NCBI GenBank assembly: GCA_963785155.1
Contig: CAWAUB010000016.1
Coordinates: forward strand, 12,791-76,790
Direction: 5' to 3'
Length of the DNA: 64,000 bases
DNA from: DASUSH01 sp963785155
GTDB lineage: Bacteria; Actinomycetota; Thermoleophilia; Solirubrobacterales; 70-9
Part shown: positions 24,213 through 31,774 of the stretch, in pieces
Position numbering within the stretch: the first letter of the stretch is position 1
Layout of the letters: every line of letters begins with the position of its first letter
Notes under the pieces: generated by a model
What the model was told of the DNA's origin: nothing
Database searches by the model: none
The model's input: only the letters and a program-made list of their open reading frames with translations
Position numbers and translations under genes: made by a program

Positions 24213-26468
24213 ATGCTGAGACGGGTCTCCATCTTCTCCGCCGGTCGCCGTTCGAAGTGGGCCGTGATCGCGGTCTGGGTGATCGCCGGCTTCGCGCTTT
24301 TCGGCTTCCAGCCGAAGCTGCAGGAGGCGACGACCAACGAGAACGAGGCGTTCCTGCCGGAGACCGCCGAGTCCACCGAGGTGAACGAGATCCTCGACCT
24401 GCGGTTCGAGGACGGCAACGAGGTCGACGCGCTGATCGCCTACAACCGCGCCGGCGGCCTGACCCCGGCCGACGAGAAGCGGATCACCGCCGACGCGCTC
24501 GAGATCGCCGCTGTCGAGAAGCCCGATCCCGGCGCGACGTGCAGCGCCTCGGAGGTGAAGGGCGTGCTGGCCGTGGTCGATCCCTTCGCCGGCCCCGTGT
24601 GCGGCGCCGAGAACCTGCCCGGCGCCGGGAGCCGCGAGCAGTCGGCGGCGGCCGGAGCCGTGCCGGCGCCCCCAGGGGGCGAGCCTGAGACACCGGGCGC
24701 CGAGTCGGTCTCGAAGGACAACTCGACCGCGCTCGTCCTCGTCCGCACGAACGCCGACAAGTCGGACGACATCATCGACAACGTCGAGGTGCTGCGCGGG
24801 ATCGCCCCCGAGCCGAACGCAGCCGAAGGGGAGCTCGGTGCCTACGTCACCGGGATCGCGGGGATCATCGCGGACTCGATCGAGGTCTTCGAGTCGATCG
24901 ACACGACCCTTCTCCTGGTCACGGTCACGCTTGTCCTGGTCCTCCTGCTCGCGATTTACCGCTCACCTGTGGTCGCGCTAGTCCCGCTCTTCGTCGTCGC
25001 GATCGCCTACGGCATCGCGGCCGCCGCGGTCTACGGACTGGTCCAGGCCGGCGCGGTCGAGGTCAACGGCCAGACGACGAGCCTGCTCATCGTCCTGATG
25101 TTCGGCGCCGGCACCGACTACTGCCTGCTGATCGTCTCGCGGTATCGCGAGGAGCTGCGGATTTTCGAGGACAAGCACGAGGCGATGGCGCATGCGACCG
25201 AGCGCACCGGCCCGGCGATCCTCTCGGCGGGCGCCACCGTCTTCGCCGCGATGCTGATCCTCTCGCTTGCCGACTTCAAGGCGACGCAGACGATGGGCCC
25301 GGTTCTCGCGCTCGGGATCGCGATCATGCTGCTCGCCGGGCTGACGCTCCTGCCGGCGGTCCTCTCCGCCCTCGGCCGCAACGCCTTCTGGCCGGCGATC
25401 CCGAAGCACGGGACCGAGCAGCGCCAGCCGCTCGGAGTCTGGCGTCGGGTCGGCCATTTCGTCCACGACCGGCCGGTCTTCGCGATCGTGGCCTCCGTCG
25501 TCTTCCTCGGGCTCGGCGCGCTCGGCAGCTTCCAGGACCGGGGGGTCATCGACTTCGGCGAGGGCTTCCGTGACCCGCCGGAATCGGTCGAGGGCCAGCA
25601 GCTCCTGGAGGAAACGCTCTCAGGCGGCCAGATCGCGCCGACCACGATCCTCGTTTCCCCCGAAGCGGCGGCGCCGGTGGCGTCGGCGATGAACTCGCTC
25701 GAGGGCGTCGAGTCGGCGGTGCCGGCGGGCGAGAGCACGGAGGGCGAGCCGCTGGTCCGGATCGAGGTGACGCTCGCCTATGACCCGTTCTCCGACGAGG
25801 CGAACGACCTCGTTCCGGAGATCAGATCGACCGCGGCCGAGGCGGCGGGCGGCGCGACCGTCCTGGTCGGAGGGACCACGGCCGAGAACTTCGACACGAC
25901 CGAGACCCTGCGCTCCGACGCGAAGCTGATCGTGCCGCTGATCCTGCTCCTGATCTTCCTGATCCTGTGCGTCCTCCTGCGCGCGCTGGTCGCGCCGCTC
26001 TACCTCGTTGCGACCGTGGTCCTCTCCTATGCCTTCGCGATCGGGGCCTCGAACATCATCTTCACGGAGATCTTCAACCAGCCCGACGGCGACCCCGGCC
26101 TGCCGACTTTCGCCTTCATCTTCCTCGTCGCGCTGGGCGTCGACTACAACATCTTCCTGATCAGCAGGATCCGCGAGGAGGCGCAGTACCGCGAGGTCCA
26201 CGACGCGGTGATCACGGGGCTGGAGCGGACCGGGGGAGTGATCACGAGCGCCGGCCTGATCCTCGCGGGCACCTTCTGCGCGCTGATGACGCTGCCGCTC
26301 GAAACCCTCTTCCAGCTCGGCTTCACCGTCGCGCTCGGCCTGCTCGTCGACACCTTCCTCGTCCGCACGATCCTCGTCCCCGCGATCGCGTTCAAGCTGG
26401 GCGAGAAGAACTGGTGGCCCGGCGGCCGCTCGACGCAGCCGATCGGCCCGCCGTCGGAGCCTGATTGA
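24213..26468 (+). CDS. MMPL/RND-family transporter
   Basis: A 751-residue membrane protein with the twofold pattern of MMPL exporters. It starts MLRRVSIFSAGRRSKWAVIAVWVIAGFALFGF (helix 1), followed by an extracellular loop domain. Then come helices 2-6 with MFGAGTDYCLLIVSRYREE, a second loop after the helix near residue 420, and helices 8-12 with VALGVDYNIFLISRIREE. The GTDY and GVDY motifs carry the proton-relay aspartates. Such proteins export lipids or lipophilic compounds. Its stop codon overlaps the palindromic site that precedes the thiolase gene. Confidence 0.9.
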   Translation: MLRRVSIFSAGRRSKWAVIAVWVIAGFALFGFQPKLQEATTNENEAFLPETAESTEVNEILDLRFEDGNEVDALIAYNRAGGLTPADEKRITADALEIAAVEKPDPGATCSASEVKGVLAVVDPFAGPVCGAENLPGAGSREQSAAAGAVPAPPGGEPETPGAESVSKDNSTALVLVRTNADKSDDIIDNVEVLRGIAPEPNAAEGELGAYVTGIAGIIADSIEVFESIDTTLLLVTVTLVLVLLLAIYRSPVVALVPLFVVAIAYGIAAAAVYGLVQAGAVEVNGQTTSLLIVLMFGAGTDYCLLIVSRYREELRIFEDKHEAMAHATERTGPAILSAGATVFAAMLILSLADFKATQTMGPVLALGIAIMLLAGLTLLPAVLSALGRNAFWPAIPKHGTEQRQPLGVWRRVGHFVHDRPVFAIVASVVFLGLGALGSFQDRGVIDFGEGFRDPPESVEGQQLLEETLSGGQIAPTTILVSPEAAAPVASAMNSLEGVESAVPAGESTEGEPLVRIEVTLAYDPFSDEANDLVPEIRSTAAEAAGGATVLVGGTTAENFDTTETLRSDAKLIVPLILLLIFLILCVLLRALVAPLYLVATVVLSYAFAIGASNIIFTEIFNQPDGDPGLPTFAFIFLVALGVDYNIFLISRIREEAQYREVHDAVITGLERTGGVITSAGLILAGTFCALMTLPLETLFQLGFTVALGLLVDTFLVRTILVPAIAFKLGEKNWWPGGRSTQPIGPPSEPD

Positions 26469-26482
26469 CCAGTCAATCGGTA
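26463..26482. promoter_or_regulatory. Palindromic operator, copy 1 (candidate TetR-type site)
   Basis: GATTGACCAGTCAATCGGTA. The first 16 bases are a perfect inverted repeat (GATTGAC-CA-GTCAATC). Nineteen of these 20 bases recur at 34106-34125 before the acyl-CoA dehydrogenase. Here it lies 46 bases before the thiolase ATG. Size and symmetry fit TetR-family repressors of fatty-acid genes. Confidence 0.7.
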
Positions 26483-26527
26483 ACCCTGGTGGCAGAGATT
26501 TGGAACTGAGCCGAGGAGGCGACTGAG

Positions 26528-27713
26528 ATGGGAAGCAACGGTGGCAACTTCCAGGGCCGCGAGGTAGTGATCGTCGAGGCGGTCCGGACCCCGGTCGGCC
26601 GCGGACACGAGGAGAAGGGCTACTACAAGGACACCCACCCCTCGAACCTGCTCGCCAAGGTCTACTCCGAGCTCTTCAACCGCACCGGCGTCGACCCCGC
26701 CGAGGTCGAGGACGTCGTCGCCGGCTGCGTGCAGCAGTTCGGCGAGCAGGGCTTCAACATCGGCCGCAACGCCTGGCTCGAGGCCGGCCTGCCGATCGAG
26801 ACCGCCGCGACCACCGTCGACCGCCAGTGCGGCTCGGCCCAGCAGGCGGTGAACTTCGGTGCCGCGCTCGTCGCCTCCGGCGTCCACGACGTCGTCGTCG
26901 GCGGCGGAGTCGAGCACATGGGTCACATCTCCTTCGCCGACGGGATGCAGGTCATGGAGCAGCACGGCGCGGCGTTCTCGCCGGAGCTCCTCGAGAAGTA
27001 CAACCTGATCCCGCAGGGCCTCTCCGCCGAGATGATCGCCGACCAGTGGGAGATCCCGCGCTCCGAGCTCGACGAGCTCGGGCTCGAGTCGCATCAGAAG
27101 GCCGCAAAGGCGACCGAGGAGGGCCGCTTCGAGCGGGAGATCGTCCCCTTCCAGGTCAACGGCGACACCTACGTCACCGACCAGGGCATCCGGCCCGATA
27201 CGAGCCTCGAGAAGCTCTCGAGCCTGAAGCCGGCCTTCAAGGAGGACGGCAAGATCACCGCCGGCAACTCCTCGCAGGTCTCCGACGGCGCCGCCGCGGT
27301 GCTGCTGATGACCCGCGAGAAGGCCGACGAGCTCGGCCTGAAGCCCCGGGCCAAGATCGTCGATCAGACCACGGTCGGCGTCGACCCCGTGATCATGCTG
27401 ACGGGCCCGATCCCGGCGACGAAGAAGATCCTCGAGCGCAACGGGATGCAGATGTCGGACATCGACCTGATCGAGATCAACGAGGCCTTCGCCTCGGTCG
27501 TCGCCGCCTGGCGCCGCGAGCTCGATCCGGACATGGACCGCGTCAACGTCAACGGCGGCGCGATCGCGCTCGGCCACCCGCTCGGCTCGACCGGCGCCCG
27601 GCTGATCACGACGCTGCTGCACGAGATGGAGCGCTCCGACAAGGAAATGGGCCTCGTCACGATGTGTTGCGGTGGCGGGCTCGGTACCGGGCACGCTGAT
27701 TCAGCGCGTCTGA
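26528..27713 (+). CDS. Acetyl-CoA acyltransferase (thiolase), C-terminal frameshift
   Basis: A thiolase of about 395 residues that cleaves 3-ketoacyl-CoA in beta-oxidation (or the reverse, condensation). It shows VIVEAVRTPVGRG, the acyl-accepting cysteine in TVDRQCGSAQQAV, the DGAAAVLLM region, NEAFASVVAAW, the histidine in GGAIALGHPLGSTGARL, and the second cysteine in VTMCCGGGLGTG. The frame as given then reads HADSARLSQEA; skipping one base at about 27690 gives the family ending TLIQRV and TGA at 27711-27713, so an inserted base is likely. The start ATG has GAGGAGG upstream. A TetR-type site precedes it. Confidence 0.9.
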
Positions 27714-27767
27714 GCCAGGAAGCCTGAAACCTCTGCTCGACTCCCGGCAACCGATAAGCGGGAGGCG

Positions 27768-27814
27768 CCGCCGGAAGCGGACGCGAAGCGGAGCATTCCG
27801 GCGGTTTTATTTAT
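27768..27814 (+). terminator. Intrinsic terminator with conserved apical hairpin, copy 1
   Basis: Nine-base stem CCGCCGGAA (27768-27776) / TTCCGGCGG (27796-27804) followed by TTTTATTTAT. The loop contains an inner hairpin, CGC-GAA-GCG flanked by GGA/GA, that recurs in the hairpin at 51102-51132 with a compensating base pair change. It ends the thiolase transcript. Confidence 0.75.
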
Positions 27815-27829
27815 CCGGCGGTTTGAGCA

Positions 27830-28450
27830 ATGACCGACCTTGAGTCGACGGCGTATCTCCGCAAGCAGGACCCCGTCCTGCGTGGTCTGATCGACGCGCA
27901 GGGGCCGATCGATCCGGAGACGGATCGGCGGGGGTCGCGGCCGGACCCCTTTGTCGCCCTGAGCAGGGCGATCGTGGGCCAGCAGGTCTCGACCAAGGCG
28001 GCGGCGTCGATCTGGGCGAAGTTCGAGGGGCTCTTCCGGGGCCCTCCGACCCCGCAGAAGGTCGCGAGGGCCAAGGATGAGCGGTTGCGCTCGGCCGGCC
28101 TCTCCGGCGCGAAGGCCTCCTACGTCAAGGACCTTGCCAGACACGTCGTGAGCGGCGAGCTCGACCTCGAGCGGATCGGCGAGCTGGCCGACGAGGACGT
28201 GATCGCGGACCTGATCGAGATCAAGGGAATCGGCCGTTGGACCGCGGAGATGTTCCTGATCTTCCACCTCGGCCGCCCCGACGTGATCTCGGCCGGCGAC
28301 CTTGGCATCCGCCGCGCGATCGAGATCGCATACGGCCTCGACGAGCTCCCGGGCCCGACCGACATGGAGCGGATCTCGGACCCCTGGCGGCCGCAACGGA
28401 CCCTCGCCTGCCTCTACCTCTGGCGCTCGCTGGACAACACACCGACCTGA
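27830..28450 (+). CDS. DNA-3-methyladenine glycosylase II-type (AlkA/HhH-GPD) enzyme
   Basis: A 206-residue base-excision repair enzyme that removes alkylated bases. The HhH-GPD pattern is clear: FVALSRAIVGQQVSTKAAASIWAKF, then the helix-hairpin-helix LIEIKGIGRWTAEMFLIFHLGRPDV and the catalytic aspartate in ISAGDLGIRRAIEIAY. It ends in the usual WRPQRTLACLYLWRSLDN. It lacks the N-terminal AlkA domain, as in short AlkA forms. It is transcribed after the terminator, with no obvious ribosome-binding site. Confidence 0.9.
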   Translation: MTDLESTAYLRKQDPVLRGLIDAQGPIDPETDRRGSRPDPFVALSRAIVGQQVSTKAAASIWAKFEGLFRGPPTPQKVARAKDERLRSAGLSGAKASYVKDLARHVVSGELDLERIGELADEDVIADLIEIKGIGRWTAEMFLIFHLGRPDVISAGDLGIRRAIEIAYGLDELPGPTDMERISDPWRPQRTLACLYLWRSLDNTPT

Positions 28451-28501
28451 GTCGTCCGCTAGGTTGCCGCGACCCGCAACCGAGCACCATTAGGAGAGAA
28501 C

Positions 28502-28987
28502 TTGAGCAAGCGCATCCTGATCTTCGTCGTCCCGATCCTCGCCGTTGGCCTGATCGCCGCCGGCTGTGGCGGCGACGACGACGAGACGACCAGCAGCACC
28601 ACCTCCACGACCACCGGCGCGTCCGGAGCGACCGGCGCCACTGGTGCGGGCGGTGACTCCGACGTCGTCGCTCAGGTCAACGCGCTCTGCAAGTCCACCG
28701 ACAAGGACATCAACGCCGCGTTCCGCGACAACCTCGGGAGCGGTGAGCCGAGCCCGGACGAGCTCGACGCGGCCGCCAAGGCCGTGGCTCCGGTGATCAA
28801 CGACGCGCTCGATCAAATGCGGGCGGTTGACGGTGCTGAGGACGACGAGGGCGTGTCCGCGTTCATCGACGCCGCGCAGAGCGATGTCGACAAGCTCGAG
28901 TCTGATCCGACCTCACTCGGCCCGGATAGCTTCGCGGCCGCTGACAAGGCCGCTGAAGAGGCCGGGCTGACGGATTGCGTCGACTAG
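28502..28987 (+). CDS. Lipoprotein of unknown function, first of three tandem relatives
   Basis: A 161-residue protein starting at TTG 28502 with TAGGAGAG six bases upstream. The signal ends in a lipobox, GLIAAGCGG, so the cysteine at about residue 22 would be lipidated and the protein held on the outer face of the membrane. An Asp/Thr/Ser/Gly linker follows, then a helical domain with one conserved cysteine early (ALCKSTDKDIN) and one at the end (GLTDCVD). The same layout is seen in the next two genes. Function is unknown. Confidence 0.75.
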   Translation: MSKRILIFVVPILAVGLIAAGCGGDDDETTSSTTSTTTGASGATGATGAGGDSDVVAQVNALCKSTDKDINAAFRDNLGSGEPSPDELDAAAKAVAPVINDALDQMRAVDGAEDDEGVSAFIDAAQSDVDKLESDPTSLGPDSFAAADKAAEEAGLTDCVD

Positions 28988-28997
28988 AGCTCCGGAC

Positions 28998-29525
28998 GTG
29001 AAGCGCACCGCAGCACTTCTGCTCGCCGCGCTTGCGTTGATCGCCGCCGGCTGCGGTGGCGACGACGACGAGACGACCTCGAGCGACGACGGCAACGCCG
29101 AGTTCGTCGCCGAGGTGACCGGGGTCTGCGACGACATCGGGGGCCGGCTCGCCCTGGCGGCGCAGTTGCTGGCCGCCGACGTGGCGGCCGGCGACAACGA
29201 TGCCCTCGCCGAAACGATCGAGAACGAGATCGTCCCGGTCTTCGAGACCCTCGTCGACGACCTCGAAGCGGTCACGCCGCCGGAGGACCAGGCCGACGAC
29301 TACGAGGCGCTGGTCGGCAATATCGAGGAGACGGTCAACCTCCTGAAAGACGACCCTGAGGCGTTCATCGGGGCCGCGTCCGGGACCGGGGACGCGTCCT
29401 CGGATCTCGCGCAGGAGATCGAGGCGAACGAGGTGGAGTCCGACGAGCTCGCCGCCTCCCTGGGCCTCCCCGAGAACTGCGGTGAGCCGGAGGGTGGCGC
29501 AACCGGCGCGCCGACGACGCCCTGA
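28998..29525 (+). CDS. Lipoprotein of unknown function, second of three
   Basis: A 175-residue relative of the flanking genes, starting at GTG 28998 ten bases after the previous stop. The lipobox LIAAGCGGDDDETTS is nearly identical to that of the first protein. The domain has VTGVCDDIGGR and the closing ASLGLPENC, again giving a cysteine pair that could form a disulfide outside the cell. The central part ETLVDDLEAVTPPEDQADDYEALV matches the helical section of its neighbours. The stop overlaps the next start (TGATG). Confidence 0.75.
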   Translation: MKRTAALLLAALALIAAGCGGDDDETTSSDDGNAEFVAEVTGVCDDIGGRLALAAQLLAADVAAGDNDALAETIENEIVPVFETLVDDLEAVTPPEDQADDYEALVGNIEETVNLLKDDPEAFIGAASGTGDASSDLAQEIEANEVESDELAASLGLPENCGEPEGGATGAPTTP

Positions 29526-30022
29526 TGGCGCGGCTTTCGGCGATCCTGCTCGTCGGGCTGACGCTCATCGTCGTGGGCTGCGGCGAAGGTGTCGACGAGT
29601 CGTCGACGAGCACGACGTCCACGACCGGAACCTCCGGCGCGAGCGGGGCCAGCGGGGCCGCCGGGCCGCAATCCGATTTCGCGAAGCAGGCCGATGAGAT
29701 CTGCCGCGAAGGCGGCCAGGAGGACGACGCGCTCGCCAAGGAGATCTTCTCGGACCTCGGCCCGAACGAGGAGCCGACGCCGGCGCAGCTCGAGGAGTTC
29801 GTCGACGAGGTCGCACCCTCGATCCAGGACCAGATCGACCAGGTCGCGGAGCTGACCCCGCCCGAGGGAGACGAGGACCTCGTCGAGCAGTTCGTCGACC
29901 AGGCGAACCGCGATCTCGACGCGGTCGAGGAGGACCCGAGCGTCCTCGCGGGTGACACCGACCCGTTCGCGGACACCAGCCAGGTCGCCGAAGAGCTCGG
30001 CATCACGGAGTGCGCGGACTAA
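29525..30022 (+). CDS. Lipoprotein of unknown function, third of three
   Basis: A 165-residue protein starting at ATG 29525, overlapping the second gene's stop. The signal is LSAILLVGLTLIVVGCGEG, followed by a Ser/Thr/Gly linker and a domain QADEICREGGQEDDALAKEIF to EELGITECAD, with the same two-cysteine arrangement. The part QVAELTPPEGDEDLVEQFVDQANRDLDAVEEDPSVL aligns with the corresponding part of the second gene. The three genes form one unit and probably arose by tandem duplication. Function is unknown. Confidence 0.75.
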   Translation: MARLSAILLVGLTLIVVGCGEGVDESSTSTTSTTGTSGASGASGAAGPQSDFAKQADEICREGGQEDDALAKEIFSDLGPNEEPTPAQLEEFVDEVAPSIQDQIDQVAELTPPEGDEDLVEQFVDQANRDLDAVEEDPSVLAGDTDPFADTSQVAEELGITECAD

Positions 30023-30035
30023 GTGTCTTGAGCGC

Positions 30036-30699
30036 CTAGAGCGCCGCGGCGAACTCGACGAACTTCTTCGTATCCCGGTAGGGCGGACCGTGGCCGAGCA
30101 GGACGAGCGACGGCTCGAGCTCGCCGAGCCGCTTCGCCGAGCGCCGGTTCTCGGCCGGGTCTAGGCGTGAAGAAGTCGTAGGGCAGGCGCAGGCCCGGGA
30201 TCCCGGTGAGCGGGTTGGCGGAGTTGAACACGTCGCCCGCGACGAGCACGCGATCCGACTCTCGCCAGAAGGCGACGTGACCGGCGGAGTGGCCCGGCAC
30301 GTCGAGCACGGTGAAGCTGCCGATCTCGTCGCCCTCGGATAGATGGCGGTCGACCGGGTGGGCGGGCCCGGTCATCGTCTTGCCGAAGAACTGTGCGATC
30401 GGGTGGTCGGGCTGGCGCTCGCGGATCAGCTCCGGCTTCTCGGCCGCCGGCACGTCGAGCGCCCCGACCCAATACGGGATGCCGAGCTCGCTGCAGACGC
30501 GGTGGCTCGCACCCTGGTGGTCGGGATGGGCGTGGGTGAGCGCGTGGGCGGTGATCTCGTGGCCCTTGAGCTGGCGCAGGATGCGCCCGCCCGCGAAACG
30601 AGTCGCGGCGTCGATCAGGACCCCGTCGATCACGTAGACGTTGATCCCGTTCGGCGGGAAGCCGCTCAGCTGGAAGACGCCTGGGGCGAGTTCCTTCAT
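30036..30699 (-). CDS. MBL-fold metallo-hydrolase (frameshift near C-terminus)
   Basis: Begins MKELAPGVFQLSGFPPNGINVYVI, the first beta strands of the metallo-beta-lactamase fold, then the metal motif LTHAHPDHQGA (HxHxDH), the third histidine in VPGHSAGHVAF and the bridging aspartate in VLVAGDVFNS. Near 30165 one extra base moves the frame; the other frame gives DPAENRRSAKRLGELEPSL, VLLGHGPPY (last metal histidine) and KKFVEFAAAL ending at TAG 30036-30038. Its start overlaps the methyltransferase stop (ATGA). The substrate is not known; glyoxalase II-like thioesters or lactones are possible. Confidence 0.8.
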
Positions 30700-31514
30700 C
30701 GCTCGCCCTCGGCCAGCCGGCCGCCGACGAACTGGACCATGCCCGCGAGGCGCTGGTGGATCTCGGCGTAGCCGCGATCGCTGAGCGCCCCGGTCAGCTC
30801 GTCCGCCTCGAACAGGCGCATCCCGCTCGCCATCTCGATCACGGGCTTGAGCGGCGGCAGTGTCAGCTGGCGCCGGACCGAGGCCATCAGAGCGATCCGG
30901 CCTCCCGGGCGGAGGACCCGGGTCATCTCGTCCAGCGCGACTTGGGGGTCGGCGAAGAGGTGGATCGCGGCGAAGCAGCAGACGCCGTCGAAGGTGCCGT
31001 CCGCGAACGGGAGGGCGGTCGCGTCTCCTCGCAGCAGCGCCAGATTCCCGATGCCGGATTCGCGCAGCTCCTCGGCGCCCCGCTCGAGCATCGTGCGGGA
31101 GCCGTCGACGCCGACGACGAGGCCGTCCTCACCGGCGTCGCGGGCGAACTCGCGGGAGAAGTTGCCCGGGCCGCAGGCGACGTCGAGCACCGTGTCGCCG
31201 CGGGAGAGGCCCATCAGCAGCCGCGCGATGCGCACCTCCTCTGCCATCCCGGGGCCGGTGAATCCCTTGGCGACCCGCGCGAGCCCCGGACGCCACCAGC
31301 GCTCGTAGATCGTGGGCACGATCCTGGTGTTCATCAGCGCCTGTGTCATGCCGGTTCCCGGGACGTCGCCGTCGGCCGCCGGGTCGGCGTTGGTGTCCTC
31401 GCCGAGCAGGTCGAGGTAGCCGTCGGCGGGCCACTCCACGCCCGCCTCGCGAAACTGTTCCGACAGGAGCTCCGCCGCTCGCTCGACGGCGGTTGGGACA
31501 GCCTCGCTCGCCAT
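30696..31514 (-). CDS. Class I SAM-dependent methyltransferase
   Basis: A 272-residue methyltransferase with a roughly 100-residue N-terminal extension. The SAM-binding loop is VLDVACGPGNFSREF, the acidic end of strand two VVGVDGSRTMLERG, motif II LLRGDATALPFADGTFDGVCC and motif III LRPGGRIALMASVRR. The pattern matches the UbiE/type 11 group acting on small molecules. It overlaps the small gene upstream (TGATG) and the MBL gene downstream (ATGA). The substrate is unknown. Confidence 0.85.
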   Translation of the reverse strand: MASEAVPTAVERAAELLSEQFREAGVEWPADGYLDLLGEDTNADPAADGDVPGTGMTQALMNTRIVPTIYERWWRPGLARVAKGFTGPGMAEEVRIARLLMGLSRGDTVLDVACGPGNFSREFARDAGEDGLVVGVDGSRTMLERGAEELRESGIGNLALLRGDATALPFADGTFDGVCCFAAIHLFADPQVALDEMTRVLRPGGRIALMASVRRQLTLPPLKPVIEMASGMRLFEADELTGALSDRGYAEIHQRLAGMVQFVGGRLAEGER

Positions 31515-31759
31515 CAGCGCTTTGGCCCGGCGCCCCGCGGCTCGCCGCTGTGCTGGGCGAGATCGTCGAGCCGCACGATCTGCCGTTCGCCCTCGAGGCG
31601 GGCAGGATGGTCCTCGGGGAGTCGTTCGATCAGGTTCCGGATCCGGTTGCGGATCTGAAGCGCGAAGTGGGGCGTCGCGGGCCCCGCGAGGCTGCGGATG
31701 TCCTGGACCGTCACCTCGTGCGAGGGGCTCAGGCGGTCGGGCCGCTCGGCCTCACTCAT
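31514..31759 (-). CDS. Small hypothetical protein
   Basis: An 81-residue protein (MSEAERPDRLSPSHEVTVQDIRSLAGPATPHFALQIRNRIRNLIERL). The middle resembles a short helical pair; there is no signal or membrane segment. The start lies 15 bases after the upstream cell-wall-binding gene and the stop overlaps the methyltransferase start, so it sits tightly inside the operon, which is the main support for its being real. I do not recognise a family. Confidence 0.6.
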   Translation of the reverse strand: MSEAERPDRLSPSHEVTVQDIRSLAGPATPHFALQIRNRIRNLIERLPEDHPARLEGERQIVRLDDLAQHSGEPRGAGPKR

Positions 31760-31774
31760 CGGTGCTGTGTTGGG

